34,639 bases of DNA. It comes from Clostridia bacterium DTU068. Lineage in GTDB: Bacteria; Bacillota; DSM-12270; Thermacetogeniales; Thermacetogeniaceae. Each line of letters starts with the position of its first letter. The first letter of the stretch is position 1. Shown here one piece after another: positions 15,777-23,914 of this stretch. Where the stretch lies: positions 16,208 through 50,846 of the forward strand of contig LFTQ01000049.1 of the NCBI GenBank assembly GCA_001513545.1. Reading direction: 5' to 3'. The translations under genes and the position numbers were made by a program. The notes beneath the pieces are model-generated. The model searched no databases. It was not told the origin of the DNA and was given only the letters and a program-made list of their open reading frames with translations.

Positions 15777-16679
15777 TCAATTTGCGGCTGCTTGAATCAG
15801 ATCAGGATGAAGCAGGGCTCGATAAGACCCCTGGGGCGAAAGACGCCTGTTGTAAATACCGATAACCACATCGTTTTTACAAACCTGTTGATCCCCTGTA
15901 AAGACTGTTATCTTATCAGGGCGGAAACCGACCAGCATACCATGGCGTTTACCAATGGTTGTAAAAGGTATCAACCTCAATGATACAGTGTTTCCCTCAC
16001 TGGGAACTACCTCAGTTAATCTGGCTAAATCAACTTCTCCCTCAGCATCTATAATATTCTGCAGTTCCAGTGGCAGATATGGCTTTAAAACACCATATTC
16101 CACAATAACAACCGGCTTTCTGGTCAGAGGATCAACAAGCTGGTTCCCGGTGTCAACCAGCCCGGTCACCTTAAATGTCTTCCCTTGAATACAGATCTCC
16201 ACAGGTACCTTCAATAAATCTTGTAATAAATTCTTTTTGATATAGGCTATCCCGTATTTTCCCAGTACAGCAGCGGTAACCAATGCTACAGCTAGCCACA
16301 AATAGTGAAGAGGAAGGTTTGATATCAATGAACTGCTGCTGGAAAAATACATAAATCCGAGCACTGCTCCACCCATTGTAAAGGCAACCAAATAAAAGTA
16401 GAGAACAGCCTGCCCAAACTTTTTCCATGGTAAAGGGTAGTAAGCTATCACAACCATCCACAGGGAAACGATAAACTTGATTTCCATCCTGGACATCATC
16501 TGAAAAGCGGGCAGCAGAACAAGCACACTGTACAGAGAACCTAAGGCTGCCGCAACCCCCAACCTCCAATAGGATATTCGAACCTGAGCCAGCCGGGCTG
16601 CTGCCCAGAGAACCACAAAATCCATTACAAAATTGATTAAGAACAACATATCCACATAGACAGCAGTGTTTCCGGGCAT
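15777..16679 (-). CDS. spoIIGA: Sporulation sigma-E factor-processing peptidase SpoIIGA
   Basis: Membrane-embedded aspartic protease that cleaves pro-sigma-E after the SpoIIR signal from the forespore. The N-terminal half has about five transmembrane segments (starting VYVDMLFLINFVMDFVVLW), and the C-terminal half has the catalytic motif GLVDTGN (aspartate near residue 176), followed by DPLTRKPVVIVE, as in family members acting as dimers. I prefer ATG 16679 (300 aa), preceded by AGGGTGA; the track ATG 16700 has no visible ribosome site and adds seven residues. The substrate gene sigE is immediately downstream. A promoter with an unusually long spacer lies about 80 bases upstream. Confidence 0.95.
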   Translation of the reverse strand: MPGNTAVYVDMLFLINFVMDFVVLWAAARLAQVRISYWRLGVAAALGSLYSVLVLLPAFQMMSRMEIKFIVSLWMVVIAYYPLPWKKFGQAVLYFYLVAFTMGGAVLGFMYFSSSSSLISNLPLHYLWLAVALVTAAVLGKYGIAYIKKNLLQDLLKVPVEICIQGKTFKVTGLVDTGNQLVDPLTRKPVVIVEYGVLKPYLPLELQNIIDAEGEVDLARLTEVVPSEGNTVSLRLIPFTTIGKRHGMLVGFRPDKITVFTGDQQVCKNDVVIGIYNRRLSPQGSYRALLHPDLIQAAAN

Positions 16680-16759
16680 AGCCGTCACCCTGGGTATCAT
16701 AATTTTAAAACTTATTATTTAATGTATATTCATTGAAATTCGCTACAATACCAATGGTT

Positions 16760-16792
16760 ATTATATAAAATAGAAAAAATGATATCTGTCAG
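16760..16792 (-). promoter_or_regulatory. Candidate spoIIG-type promoter (long spacer)
   Basis: Minus strand CTGACA (16792-16787), 21 bases, TATAAT (16765-16760). The -10 is perfect; the spacer is longer than the usual 17. The B. subtilis spoIIG promoter, activated by Spo0A, is known for a similarly stretched spacer (22 bp). A TGTCAAA (one change from the 0A box TGTCGAA) lies about 90 bases upstream of the -10 at 16850-16856. Inference only. Confidence 0.45.
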
Positions 16793-16808
16793 AATATGAT
16801 AATTTGCT

Positions 16809-16895
16809 GGTTGATATATCGGGGGATTCACCAAAAACATTGCCCGGTTTTTGACACTATTTAACCTCTGTCGCCCATTAAAGTAGGTATCAACC
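16809..16895. repeat. Nested inverted repeats in the ftsZ-spoIIGA interval
   Basis: GGTTGATA (16809-16816) is exactly complementary in inverted orientation to TATCAACC (16888-16895). Inside this pair CAAAAAC (16832-16838) and GTTTTTG (16847-16853) form a hairpin with an 8-base loop. The 393-base interval 16701-17093 otherwise holds the ftsZ terminator and the candidate spoIIGA promoter; I see no ORF. Could be a regulator-binding region or a small RNA. Confidence 0.5.
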
Positions 16896-16983
16896 TTTTC
16901 TCGGGGTAATATGAGTGTATAAGCTGTAAATATATGAGGCAGGGTGTCAGATATAAAAGAGATCCCTTAAGTGGGGCCAATAG

Positions 16984-17014
16984 AAAAATGCCGAAGGAAA
17001 GCTCATTCGGCATT
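16984..17014 (-). terminator. Terminator after ftsZ
   Basis: Minus strand: AATGCCGAA, a 10-base loop, TTCGGCATT, then TTTC. A 9-bp perfect stem about 80 bases past the ftsZ stop; the T run is short, so strength is uncertain. It divides the dcw cluster from spoIIGA. Confidence 0.8.
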
Positions 17015-17093
17015 GACCAATAAATGAGTAGGTACACTAGCTGTATTAAATCATCAAGTCATTATTCAGAATAGAATATCATTCTGCCGTTGT

Positions 17094-18137
17094 TTAACGT
17101 TTGCGCAGGAATGCAGGAATATCCAAATCATCAGAGGTAAATGAGCGCAGATCAACAACAGGGCCTTCTTTTTCCTCATGACTTATTGCATCAAATCCGG
17201 TAGCGATAACGGTTACCCTCACTTCATCTTCAAGGTTTTCATCGATGACCGCACCGAAAATGATATTGGCTTCTTGATCTGCTGCCTGGGAAATGATCTC
17301 AGCTGCCTCGTTTACCTCAAAAAGGCCCAAATCAGGTCCACCGGTGATATTAAGCAGTACTCCCTTGGCACCCTCAATAGATGTTTCCAGAAGTGGGCTG
17401 GAAATGGCTATTTTTGCTGCTTCCGCGGCCCGATTATCGCCCTGGGCACTGCCGATCCCCATCAAGGCTGTACCTGTATTTGACATTATTGTTTTCACAT
17501 CAGCAAAGTCTAAATTGATCAAACCTGGGACAGCAATTAAATCTGAAATTCCCTGAACTCCCTGCCGCAGCACATCATCTGCAATGCGGAAGGCTTCATT
17601 GATCGAGGTAGACTTATCCACTACCTGCAGCAACCGATCATTAGGGATGGTAATCAGGGTATCCACTTTGCTTTTCAACTCCTGAATTCCCTGTTCTGCC
17701 TGGTTAGCTCGCTTTTTCCCTTCAAAGGTAAATGGCCTGGTTACCACACCAACGGTCAGAGCACCAACTTCCTTTGCAACTTCAGCAACTACCGGTGCCC
17801 CACCGGTTCCTGTCCCTCCGCCCATACCTGCTGTTACAAATACCATATCAGCACCGCGCAGGGCCTGCATTAACTCGTCGCGGCTCTCTTCCGCCGCTTT
17901 TTTCCCGATTTCCGGGTCTGCACCTGCACCCAGACCTTTGGTCAGCTTTGATCCAATCTGCATCTTGTGTTCTGCCAAAGATAAATTCAGAGCCTGGGCA
18001 TCGGTATTGACAGCAATGAAATGCACGCCCTTCAGGTCTGCCTGGATCATTCTATTGACGGCATTCCCACCACCACCACCGACACCGATTACCTTGATAT
18101 CGGCAAACTGATTTGTGTCAACCTCCAATTCCAACAT
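17094..18137 (-). CDS. ftsZ: Cell division protein FtsZ
   Basis: Tubulin-like GTPase that polymerises into the cytokinetic ring. The 347-residue product shows [16 protein letters not shown] at the N-terminus, the tubulin signature GGGTGTG (106-112), the catalytic T7-loop [11 protein letters not shown], and the C-terminal peptide [12 protein letters not shown] that binds FtsA, SepF and other partners. Only about 20 residues separate the globular core from this peptide, a short linker compared with B. subtilis. ATG start with AGGGATC upstream. Last gene of the dcw run; ftsA is 22 bases upstream and likely co-transcribed. Confidence 0.98.
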   Translation of the reverse strand: MLELEVDTNQFADIKVIGVGGGGGNAVNRMIQADLKGVHFIAVNTDAQALNLSLAEHKMQIGSKLTKGLGAGADPEIGKKAAEESRDELMQALRGADMVFVTAGMGGGTGTGGAPVVAEVAKEVGALTVGVVTRPFTFEGKKRANQAEQGIQELKSKVDTLITIPNDRLLQVVDKSTSINEAFRIADDVLRQGVQGISDLIAVPGLINLDFADVKTIMSNTGTALMGIGSAQGDNRAAEAAKIAISSPLLETSIEGAKGVLLNITGGPDLGLFEVNEAAEIISQAADQEANIIFGAVIDENLEDEVRVTVIATGFDAISHEEKEGPVVDLRSFTSDDLDIPAFLRKR

Positions 18138-18159
18138 CTCCCTGTCGATCCCTCACTTC

Positions 18160-19389
18160 TTAAAAAAGATCTTGAAACCATTTTTTAATCCTGCTGAAGA
18201 TATTTTTTGCAAAAAAACTGTCTTCATTTTCTTGCATTGCCTGTTGACGTCTGACTCCGTACATCAAAAGCCCCACACCTGTAGCATACTCAGGGCTATG
18301 TACAACATCAGCCAATCCAACTATTCCTTCGGGATATCCGACCCTGACAGGTTTTTCTAATAGATCCACTGCCAGTTCGGCAATTCCGCAGGTTAAAGCA
18401 GTTCCTCCGGTCAGAACAATTCCCCCTGGAAGCAAACCAGGATAACCGGAACTATCCAACTTATTCTTTACGAGAGTGAGTATTTCCTGCACACGTGGTT
18501 CAATAATGCTGGCAACTACTTTTTTGGATACCCTAAAGGTCTCCCTACCCCCCACACTGGGAACATCCACAAATTCACTATCAGATGTTAGTGCAGGAAG
18601 TGTCCCTCCATGCTCCTTTTTGATAATCTCTGCCTGATTCAGTGGAGTGCGCAGACCCACCGCCAGATCACTGGTGATGTAATCCCCACCCACCGGTAGA
18701 ACTGCCGTATACCATAAGGTTCCCTGGTCAAAAAGAGCAATATCTGTTGTGCCCCCACCAATATCCACCACCACAGCTCCTAGCTCTTTTTCTGCCGGAA
18801 AAAGCACTGCTTCTCCTGAGGCATAACCGTTTACTACTATTTCCCAGGGATGAAATCCTGCTCGTTCACAGCATTTGATAACATTTTGGAGAGTGGCATT
18901 GTTAATAGTTACAATGTGTGTTTCTACTTCTAATCTTGACCCAACCATGCCCACCGGGTCAAGTATATTTTCATTTCCATCAACAAAATACTGGCGGGGT
19001 ATAACATGAATGATTTTACGGTCAGGAGGTAGGGCAATGACACGTGCTGCTTGCAGAACCCTATCCACATCCTCTTGTGTAATTTCCTGATCCGGACCGG
19101 CGACCGCAACAACGCCACGATTATTGAGTGAGGAAACTAAAAGACCTGTAATCCCTACATATCCACCCTCGATCTGGCGCCCGCTCATCTGTTCAGCCTG
19201 TTCTACAGCAGCTTCTATGGCACGTACTGTGTTTTCTATATCAATGATATTACCCTTACGGATTCCAGTCGATGCCACAGCCCCAAAACCAACCACATGA
19301 ATTTGGTCTTCCTGACCGATCTCCCCAGCAATAACAGCAACCTTTGAACTGCCCAGATCAAGGCTGACAATTAGGTTTCCCCGGGTCAA
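18160..19389 (-). CDS. ftsA: Cell division protein FtsA
   Basis: Actin-like ATPase that links FtsZ to the membrane. Visible are the phosphate-1 motif LIVSLDLGSSKVAVIAGE, the FtsA-specific 1C domain, phosphate-2 VVVDIGGGTTDIALF, the adenosine motif VLTGGTALTCGIAELA, and a C-terminal amphipathic helix (FFAKNIFSRIKKWFQDLF) for membrane binding. I move the start to TTG 19389 (409 aa) because GGAGGTG lies seven bases upstream; the track start at 19434 would place that site within the gene and add 15 atypical residues. It lies between ftsQ and ftsZ. Confidence 0.96.
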   Translation of the reverse strand: MTRGNLIVSLDLGSSKVAVIAGEIGQEDQIHVVGFGAVASTGIRKGNIIDIENTVRAIEAAVEQAEQMSGRQIEGGYVGITGLLVSSLNNRGVVAVAGPDQEITQEDVDRVLQAARVIALPPDRKIIHVIPRQYFVDGNENILDPVGMVGSRLEVETHIVTINNATLQNVIKCCERAGFHPWEIVVNGYASGEAVLFPAEKELGAVVVDIGGGTTDIALFDQGTLWYTAVLPVGGDYITSDLAVGLRTPLNQAEIIKKEHGGTLPALTSDSEFVDVPSVGGRETFRVSKKVVASIIEPRVQEILTLVKNKLDSSGYPGLLPGGIVLTGGTALTCGIAELAVDLLEKPVRVGYPEGIVGLADVVHSPEYATGVGLLMYGVRRQQAMQENEDSFFAKNIFSRIKKWFQDLF

Positions 19390-19453
19390 ATTACCGCACC
19401 TCCACCCAGATATCACACACATAAAACCTTTCAACGCAAATCGATTTTTTCCT

Positions 19454-20251
19454 CTAATTTTCTGCTATAGAGATCGAATTTTCTATTTTTTCTAAACTTT
19501 TTCCTTCACATTTCACTGCAGGAGCATTTAAACTTCTGATATCCATATATTCGATCCCCTCAACCGTACCCAGCAGATCAAGATAAGAAACCGCCATTTC
19601 TATCTTCTCTGACAGCTGATCCGGGGTACCCAACAGCAGCGGAATCCCTTGTCTGGTATATGCAATGAGGCTGTTCTCCTGGGCAAGATCGATCTCAGAA
19701 ATCAGCTGCTGCACATCCTCACCGAGAACTGCGAGAACCGACTGCAGACATTCTTTATCACTGACCTTCTCCCCCGGCCGCAGTAGATCCGGGATCAATC
19801 CAGTGATAATGGGCAGGTCATAATCATGTATCGAAACATTTTTTTCAATGCAGTATCCTTGACCATCGATCACAGCAAAACTATCCTGGGTGCAGTAAAG
19901 TGCCAGCGGTTCCCGCTCCTCAACCACAATCTCCATCCGATTGGGGAGTTTTTTGTTCACTTCCACAGATGCGATCACAGGAATAGAGGATAAGCGCTTT
20001 GCAACCAGTCCGGTGTCAATATCAAAGTAGTTTATTCCTAAGCTTAAACCGCTCTTTTGTACGATCTCAGTTTGAGGGAGTTTTTTGTTCCCTTTAACCT
20101 CAATTTCTTTCAATGCAAAAAAAGGGGACTGGGTAAAGTAGTAAAAAGCCAAAACACTGGAAGTTATGATCAGCAGATTCCTTAGAGCTTTAATTATTTT
20201 TCGCGGGTTCCTTTTTACCCTGCGCTTTTTTCGGGTTCTGCTAGAAGACAT
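19454..20251 (-). CDS. ftsQ: Cell division protein FtsQ/DivIB
   Basis: Bitopic divisome protein of 265 residues. A basic cytoplasmic head (RTRKKRRVKRNPRK) precedes one transmembrane segment (about 24-44) and a POTRA domain beginning PFFALKEIEVKGNKKLPQTEI, then a FtsQ/DivIB beta domain (SIPVIASVEVNKKLPNRMEIVVEEREPLALY). Start ATG with GGGAGGA upstream. It forms a complex with FtsL and FtsB/DivIC; ftsL is at the other end of the same cluster. Located between murA and ftsA as in many clostridia. Confidence 0.94.
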   Translation of the reverse strand: MSSSRTRKKRRVKRNPRKIIKALRNLLIITSSVLAFYYFTQSPFFALKEIEVKGNKKLPQTEIVQKSGLSLGINYFDIDTGLVAKRLSSIPVIASVEVNKKLPNRMEIVVEEREPLALYCTQDSFAVIDGQGYCIEKNVSIHDYDLPIITGLIPDLLRPGEKVSDKECLQSVLAVLGEDVQQLISEIDLAQENSLIAYTRQGIPLLLGTPDQLSEKIEMAVSYLDLLGTVEGIEYMDIRSLNAPAVKCEGKSLEKIENSISIAEN

Positions 20252-20288
20252 GCTTGTCCTCCCTGATTAAAAAAAATAGTAGAGAATA

Positions 20289-21542
20289 TTACATTTCACG
20301 ATAAATTTGGGCTCCCAGCATCCGCAGCCGCTCCTCAAAATTTCCGTAGCCCCGATCTAGGTGGTGTACCCCTTCTATTACAGTTGAATTTTCCGCAGCA
20401 AGACCTCCCAAAACCAGTGCCGCTCCTGCCCTGAGGTCCGTTGCCTCCACAACAGCTCCTGTCAACCGTGGCACACCTTTGATAATGGCACTTCTCCCCT
20501 CTAATTGAATCTGCCCCCCCATTCGTCTTAATTCTCCAACATGTCTGAAGCGGTTTTCAAATATATTTTCGGTGATAATACTTGTTCCTTTAGCCAAACT
20601 GAGGAAAACCATCATCTGAGGCTGCATATCTGTAGGGAACCCTGGAAAAGGCATAGTTCTTATATCCAACCCTTTCCAGACAGGAGAACCTTTAACAATA
20701 ATCCGGTCTTTTACCTCCTGTACTTGAACACCTGCTTCCCTAAGCTTGGCTGTGACAGCTTCCACATGCTCAGGGATAGCATTTTCAATAACCACCTCTC
20801 CCCTGGTGATAGCTGCCGCTACCATAAAGGTTCCTGTTTCAATCCGGTCAGGGATAACCCGATAAGTAATCTCCCCGTTCAGCTTCTTTACACCGTCAAT
20901 GCGGATGCTATCCATTCCTGCCCCTTTGATACAGGCGCCCAGTTTATTCAAATAGTTCTGCAAATCAACGATTTCCGGCTCACGGGCAGCATTTCTGATA
21001 ATGGTAGTCCCTTCAGCCAGAGCAGCAGCCATCATTATATTCTCAGTGGCACCGACACTGGGTAAATCAAGGTGTATTTCTGTTCCCTTAAGTTTGGCTG
21101 CCTCAGCCTTAATATAGCCGTGATTCTCATCAATTTTCGCTCCCAGAGCTTCAAAACCCTTTAAATGCAAGTTCATGGGACGTGATCCAATAGTGCATCC
21201 ACCGGGGTAGGATGCCTTAAAAGTACCAAACCGGCCCAATAGCGGCCCCATCACCAAATTGGAAGCCCGCATACGCCTGGCTAAAGAAGGGGGTACTTCC
21301 TGGGAATGCAAACCAGATGTATTCACCTCAATGGTATCACCGGTCCATTTGACCTCAGCACCCAAAGACTCCAGTGTTTCCTTCATGGTTTGCACATCAT
21401 TTAAAAAAGGTACTCCCTCAAGCACCACATGGCTTTCAGAAAGCAGTGATGCTGCCATAATCGGTAAAATTGCGTTTTTTGCCCCACTGACCACTATCGA
21501 GCCCCTCAGTGGTGTCCCTCCAGTTACAATCAACCTCTCCAC
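20289..21542 (-). CDS. murA: UDP-N-acetylglucosamine 1-carboxyvinyltransferase
   Basis: Catalyses transfer of enolpyruvate from PEP to UDP-GlcNAc, the first committed step of peptidoglycan synthesis; target of fosfomycin. The catalytic cysteine is retained in PGGCTIGSRPMNLH, so sensitivity is expected. Other family stretches are GGTPLRGSIVVSGAKNAILP (with the substrate lysine-asparagine) and FPTDMQPQMM near residue 305. Length 417 is typical. GTG start after AAAGGTGAG, overlapping the end region of murB. The murB-murA-ftsQ order is typical of clostridial dcw clusters. Confidence 0.97.
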   Translation of the reverse strand: MERLIVTGGTPLRGSIVVSGAKNAILPIMAASLLSESHVVLEGVPFLNDVQTMKETLESLGAEVKWTGDTIEVNTSGLHSQEVPPSLARRMRASNLVMGPLLGRFGTFKASYPGGCTIGSRPMNLHLKGFEALGAKIDENHGYIKAEAAKLKGTEIHLDLPSVGATENIMMAAALAEGTTIIRNAAREPEIVDLQNYLNKLGACIKGAGMDSIRIDGVKKLNGEITYRVIPDRIETGTFMVAAAITRGEVVIENAIPEHVEAVTAKLREAGVQVQEVKDRIIVKGSPVWKGLDIRTMPFPGFPTDMQPQMMVFLSLAKGTSIITENIFENRFRHVGELRRMGGQIQLEGRSAIIKGVPRLTGAVVEATDLRAGAALVLGGLAAENSTVIEGVHHLDRGYGNFEERLRMLGAQIYREM

Positions 21543-21548
21543 ACCAAC

Positions 21549-22463
21549 TCACCTTTCTTCCCCCACGATCAAGACCTCGGGGACCAGCATTACCCCCTCC
21601 TGTTCGAAAACCCGCTCTTGGATGGTCCTGATTAGGGTTAGAATTTCGCGTCCTGTGGCATTACCGCGATTAACAATGAAATTGGCGTGCTTCGTTGATA
21701 TCACAGCATCTCCCATGCTGTGCCCCTTGAGCCCTGCTGCCTCGATCAATCTTCCCGCATAATCACCTACAGGGTTGCGAAAAACACTCCCGGCAGTAGG
21801 GTATTCCAGGGGTTGCATATTATTGCGGAAGGAGAGTTTAGCTTCCATGCTGGCAGCAATATCCTCGCTTATACCTGGTTTCAATTGAAGGGTAGCTCTT
21901 AAAATTATAATGTTTTTATCCTGCAAAGAGGATTTTCGGTAGCTGAAGGTCAGTTCATCCCTGGACAATATCTGCTGCTTCCCCTCAAAATCGATAACCT
22001 CCACTTGACTGACAAGGGATCCGATATCTTGGCCGAAAGCTCCTGCATTCATGACAATAGCTCCTCCTAGAGTGGCCGGAATCCCCACAGCGAACTCTAG
22101 ACCGCTTAGTGATCCATTAAGGGCCATCCTCGCCAGAGAAGGCAGCATCGCCCCACCTTCTGCAATCAGGAAATTACCATCCAAATACTGTGATTTAAGA
22201 CCACCACCGAGTTTCAAAACCACACCCCTGATACCGCCATCCAGCACCAGAAGATTGGAGCCATTACCAATAGCCATCATAGGCAGTTGATGGTGTTTTG
22301 TAAAGATCAGTGTCTCATGAACATCTTTTACTGTCTGAGGGATTACCAACAGATCCGCAGGTCCCCCTACTCTCCATGTTGTATGATGCTTCATAGGAGC
22401 ATTGGCCAGCACCTGACCATCTAATTTTTGCCTGAGTTGGTTAGCCAATTCTTGCCAATTCAT
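21549..22463 (-). CDS. murB: UDP-N-acetylenolpyruvoylglucosamine reductase
   Basis: FAD-dependent reductase converting UDP-GlcNAc-enolpyruvate to UDP-MurNAc with NADPH. The 304-residue protein has the FAD-binding segment NAPMKHHTTWRVGGPADLLVIPQ, IGNGSNLLVLDGGIRGVVL, and the catalytic serine in AGSVFRNP. The length and lack of the extra loop mark it as the shorter (type II) form used by Gram-positives. ATG start with AAGGAG 11 bases upstream, lying beyond the murC stop. Next step after murA, whose gene is immediately downstream. Confidence 0.97.
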   Translation of the reverse strand: MNWQELANQLRQKLDGQVLANAPMKHHTTWRVGGPADLLVIPQTVKDVHETLIFTKHHQLPMMAIGNGSNLLVLDGGIRGVVLKLGGGLKSQYLDGNFLIAEGGAMLPSLARMALNGSLSGLEFAVGIPATLGGAIVMNAGAFGQDIGSLVSQVEVIDFEGKQQILSRDELTFSYRKSSLQDKNIIILRATLQLKPGISEDIAASMEAKLSFRNNMQPLEYPTAGSVFRNPVGDYAGRLIEAAGLKGHSMGDAVISTKHANFIVNRGNATGREILTLIRTIQERVFEQEGVMLVPEVLIVGEER

Positions 22464-22477
22464 ACAAGTAAAACTCC

Positions 22478-23854
22478 TTAATTGTGCCGATAATGCTGTT
22501 TGATATTCTGAGCGATGTTCTTTCCTACAGTCCAGACATTCCCTGCACCTACGGTCAGCACAGTATCTCCGGAATGTACTTCTCTGATGAGGTACTGCAC
22601 CACATCTTCAAGTGAGTCGATATAAACTACATTCTCACCATTCTTAAGCAGTTCCTGAACAATGCCTTGAGCACTGACACCATCTAAAGGCAGCTCACCT
22701 GCAGAATAGATATCTGTTACTATAACCAGATCACTCCCTGCAAAAGCCTTACCAAACTCCTCTTTCAAGAGCTTGGTTCTGGTGTAGCGATGGGGCTGAA
22801 AAACTGTAATCAGTCTATTTTTCTTAACACCCAATGCAGCTTTCATCAGAGCTTTTATTTCTGTGGGGTGGTGGGCATAATCATCGATAATTTTTATCCC
22901 ATCAAATTGAGCTACCAGTTGAAAACGGCGTTGGACACCCGTGAAGTGGGAAAGAGCAGCTGCTATACTGGAAAAATCCATACCCAAATGCATGCCAACA
23001 GCAACTGCTGCCAAGGCATTCTGCATATTATGAAACCCTGGTACAGAAAGTTTTAAAGTACCCAGCAGACTCCCGCGGTGGTATACTTTCCCTTCAGTGG
23101 TAAAGCCCATCTGCTTGATCTCTTTTACCTGATAATCAGAGTTTCCTTCTAAACCATAAGTGACAGCATTGACCTGGCTGATATCCAAACGGCGCACATT
23201 AGGATTATCATAGCAGAGCACAGCAAGACCACCAGGCTTGATGCGGCTTAAATAATCCTGAAAAGCCTCTAGAATTCCGGTCAAATCATTATAATAATCC
23301 AGGTGATCATCATCAATATTGGTAATAACCGCAATGTTCGGCATTTGCTTGAGAAATGACCCATCGCTTTCATCTGATTCAGCAACAAGGTATGCACCTC
23401 TGCCTAAACGTGCATTGCCTCCTAGGGCAGCTATGTGACCCCCTACCAGACAGGTGGGGTCATAGCCGTTTTCCGTCAACAGCACAGAGATCATGGCACT
23501 GGTTGTTGTTTTCCCATGTGACCCTGTGATGGCTATCCCCTGATAGGAATCCATCAATTGCGCCAGCAGTTCGCCCCGCTTAAGCACATCTAATCCCCGC
23601 TGGCGGGCGGTGCTTAATTCGATATTCTTGGGATGTATAGCAGAAGAAACAACCACAACATCCATATCTTCTTTAATGTTATCCTCACTATGTCCAATGT
23701 AGATCTGAGCACCCATCTTTTTCAGGTTTTCTGTAATAGGTGATGAGGCCATATCAGAACCACTAACCCGCATCCCCATCTCAAGCAGAACCTGAGCAAG
23801 ACCGCTCATACCCACACCGCCGATTCCAATAAAATGATACCACTTGCCAGCCAC
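22478..23854 (-). CDS. murC: UDP-N-acetylmuramate--L-alanine ligase
   Basis: ATP-dependent ligase adding L-Ala to UDP-MurNAc. The N-terminal Rossmann part HFIGIGGVGMSGLAQVL, the Mur-ligase P-loop ITGSHGKTTTSAM, and the DDYAHHPTEI motif identify MurC. I use GTG 23854 (458 aa): GGGAGGAG lies eight bases upstream and the protein then begins VAGKWYHFIGIGG, as in homologues. The track start at 23905 is a GTG without a ribosome site and adds 17 non-conserved residues. Follows murG. Confidence 0.96.
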   Translation of the reverse strand: MAGKWYHFIGIGGVGMSGLAQVLLEMGMRVSGSDMASSPITENLKKMGAQIYIGHSEDNIKEDMDVVVVSSAIHPKNIELSTARQRGLDVLKRGELLAQLMDSYQGIAITGSHGKTTTSAMISVLLTENGYDPTCLVGGHIAALGGNARLGRGAYLVAESDESDGSFLKQMPNIAVITNIDDDHLDYYNDLTGILEAFQDYLSRIKPGGLAVLCYDNPNVRRLDISQVNAVTYGLEGNSDYQVKEIKQMGFTTEGKVYHRGSLLGTLKLSVPGFHNMQNALAAVAVGMHLGMDFSSIAAALSHFTGVQRRFQLVAQFDGIKIIDDYAHHPTEIKALMKAALGVKKNRLITVFQPHRYTRTKLLKEEFGKAFAGSDLVIVTDIYSAGELPLDGVSAQGIVQELLKNGENVVYIDSLEDVVQYLIREVHSGDTVLTVGAGNVWTVGKNIAQNIKQHYRHN

Positions 23855-23914
23855 TAAATAATCTCCTCCCTTGAGCACTGCATCCTGTTTTTCATCATTT
23901 GCCACAACAACAGT

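Noticed and set aside
16851-16885. Plus-strand TTGACA as a promoter for an antisense RNA
   Set aside because: No acceptable -10 hexamer at 16-18 bases; the nearest TA-rich hexamer is too far and poor.
20541-21065. 174-aa plus-strand ORF
   Set aside because: Antisense to murA; composition looks like a reverse-frame shadow and there is no ribosome site or family motif.
21259-21762. 167-aa plus-strand ORF, serine/threonine/proline rich
   Set aside because: Antisense to the murA-murB junction; the composition follows from the complementary coding frame.
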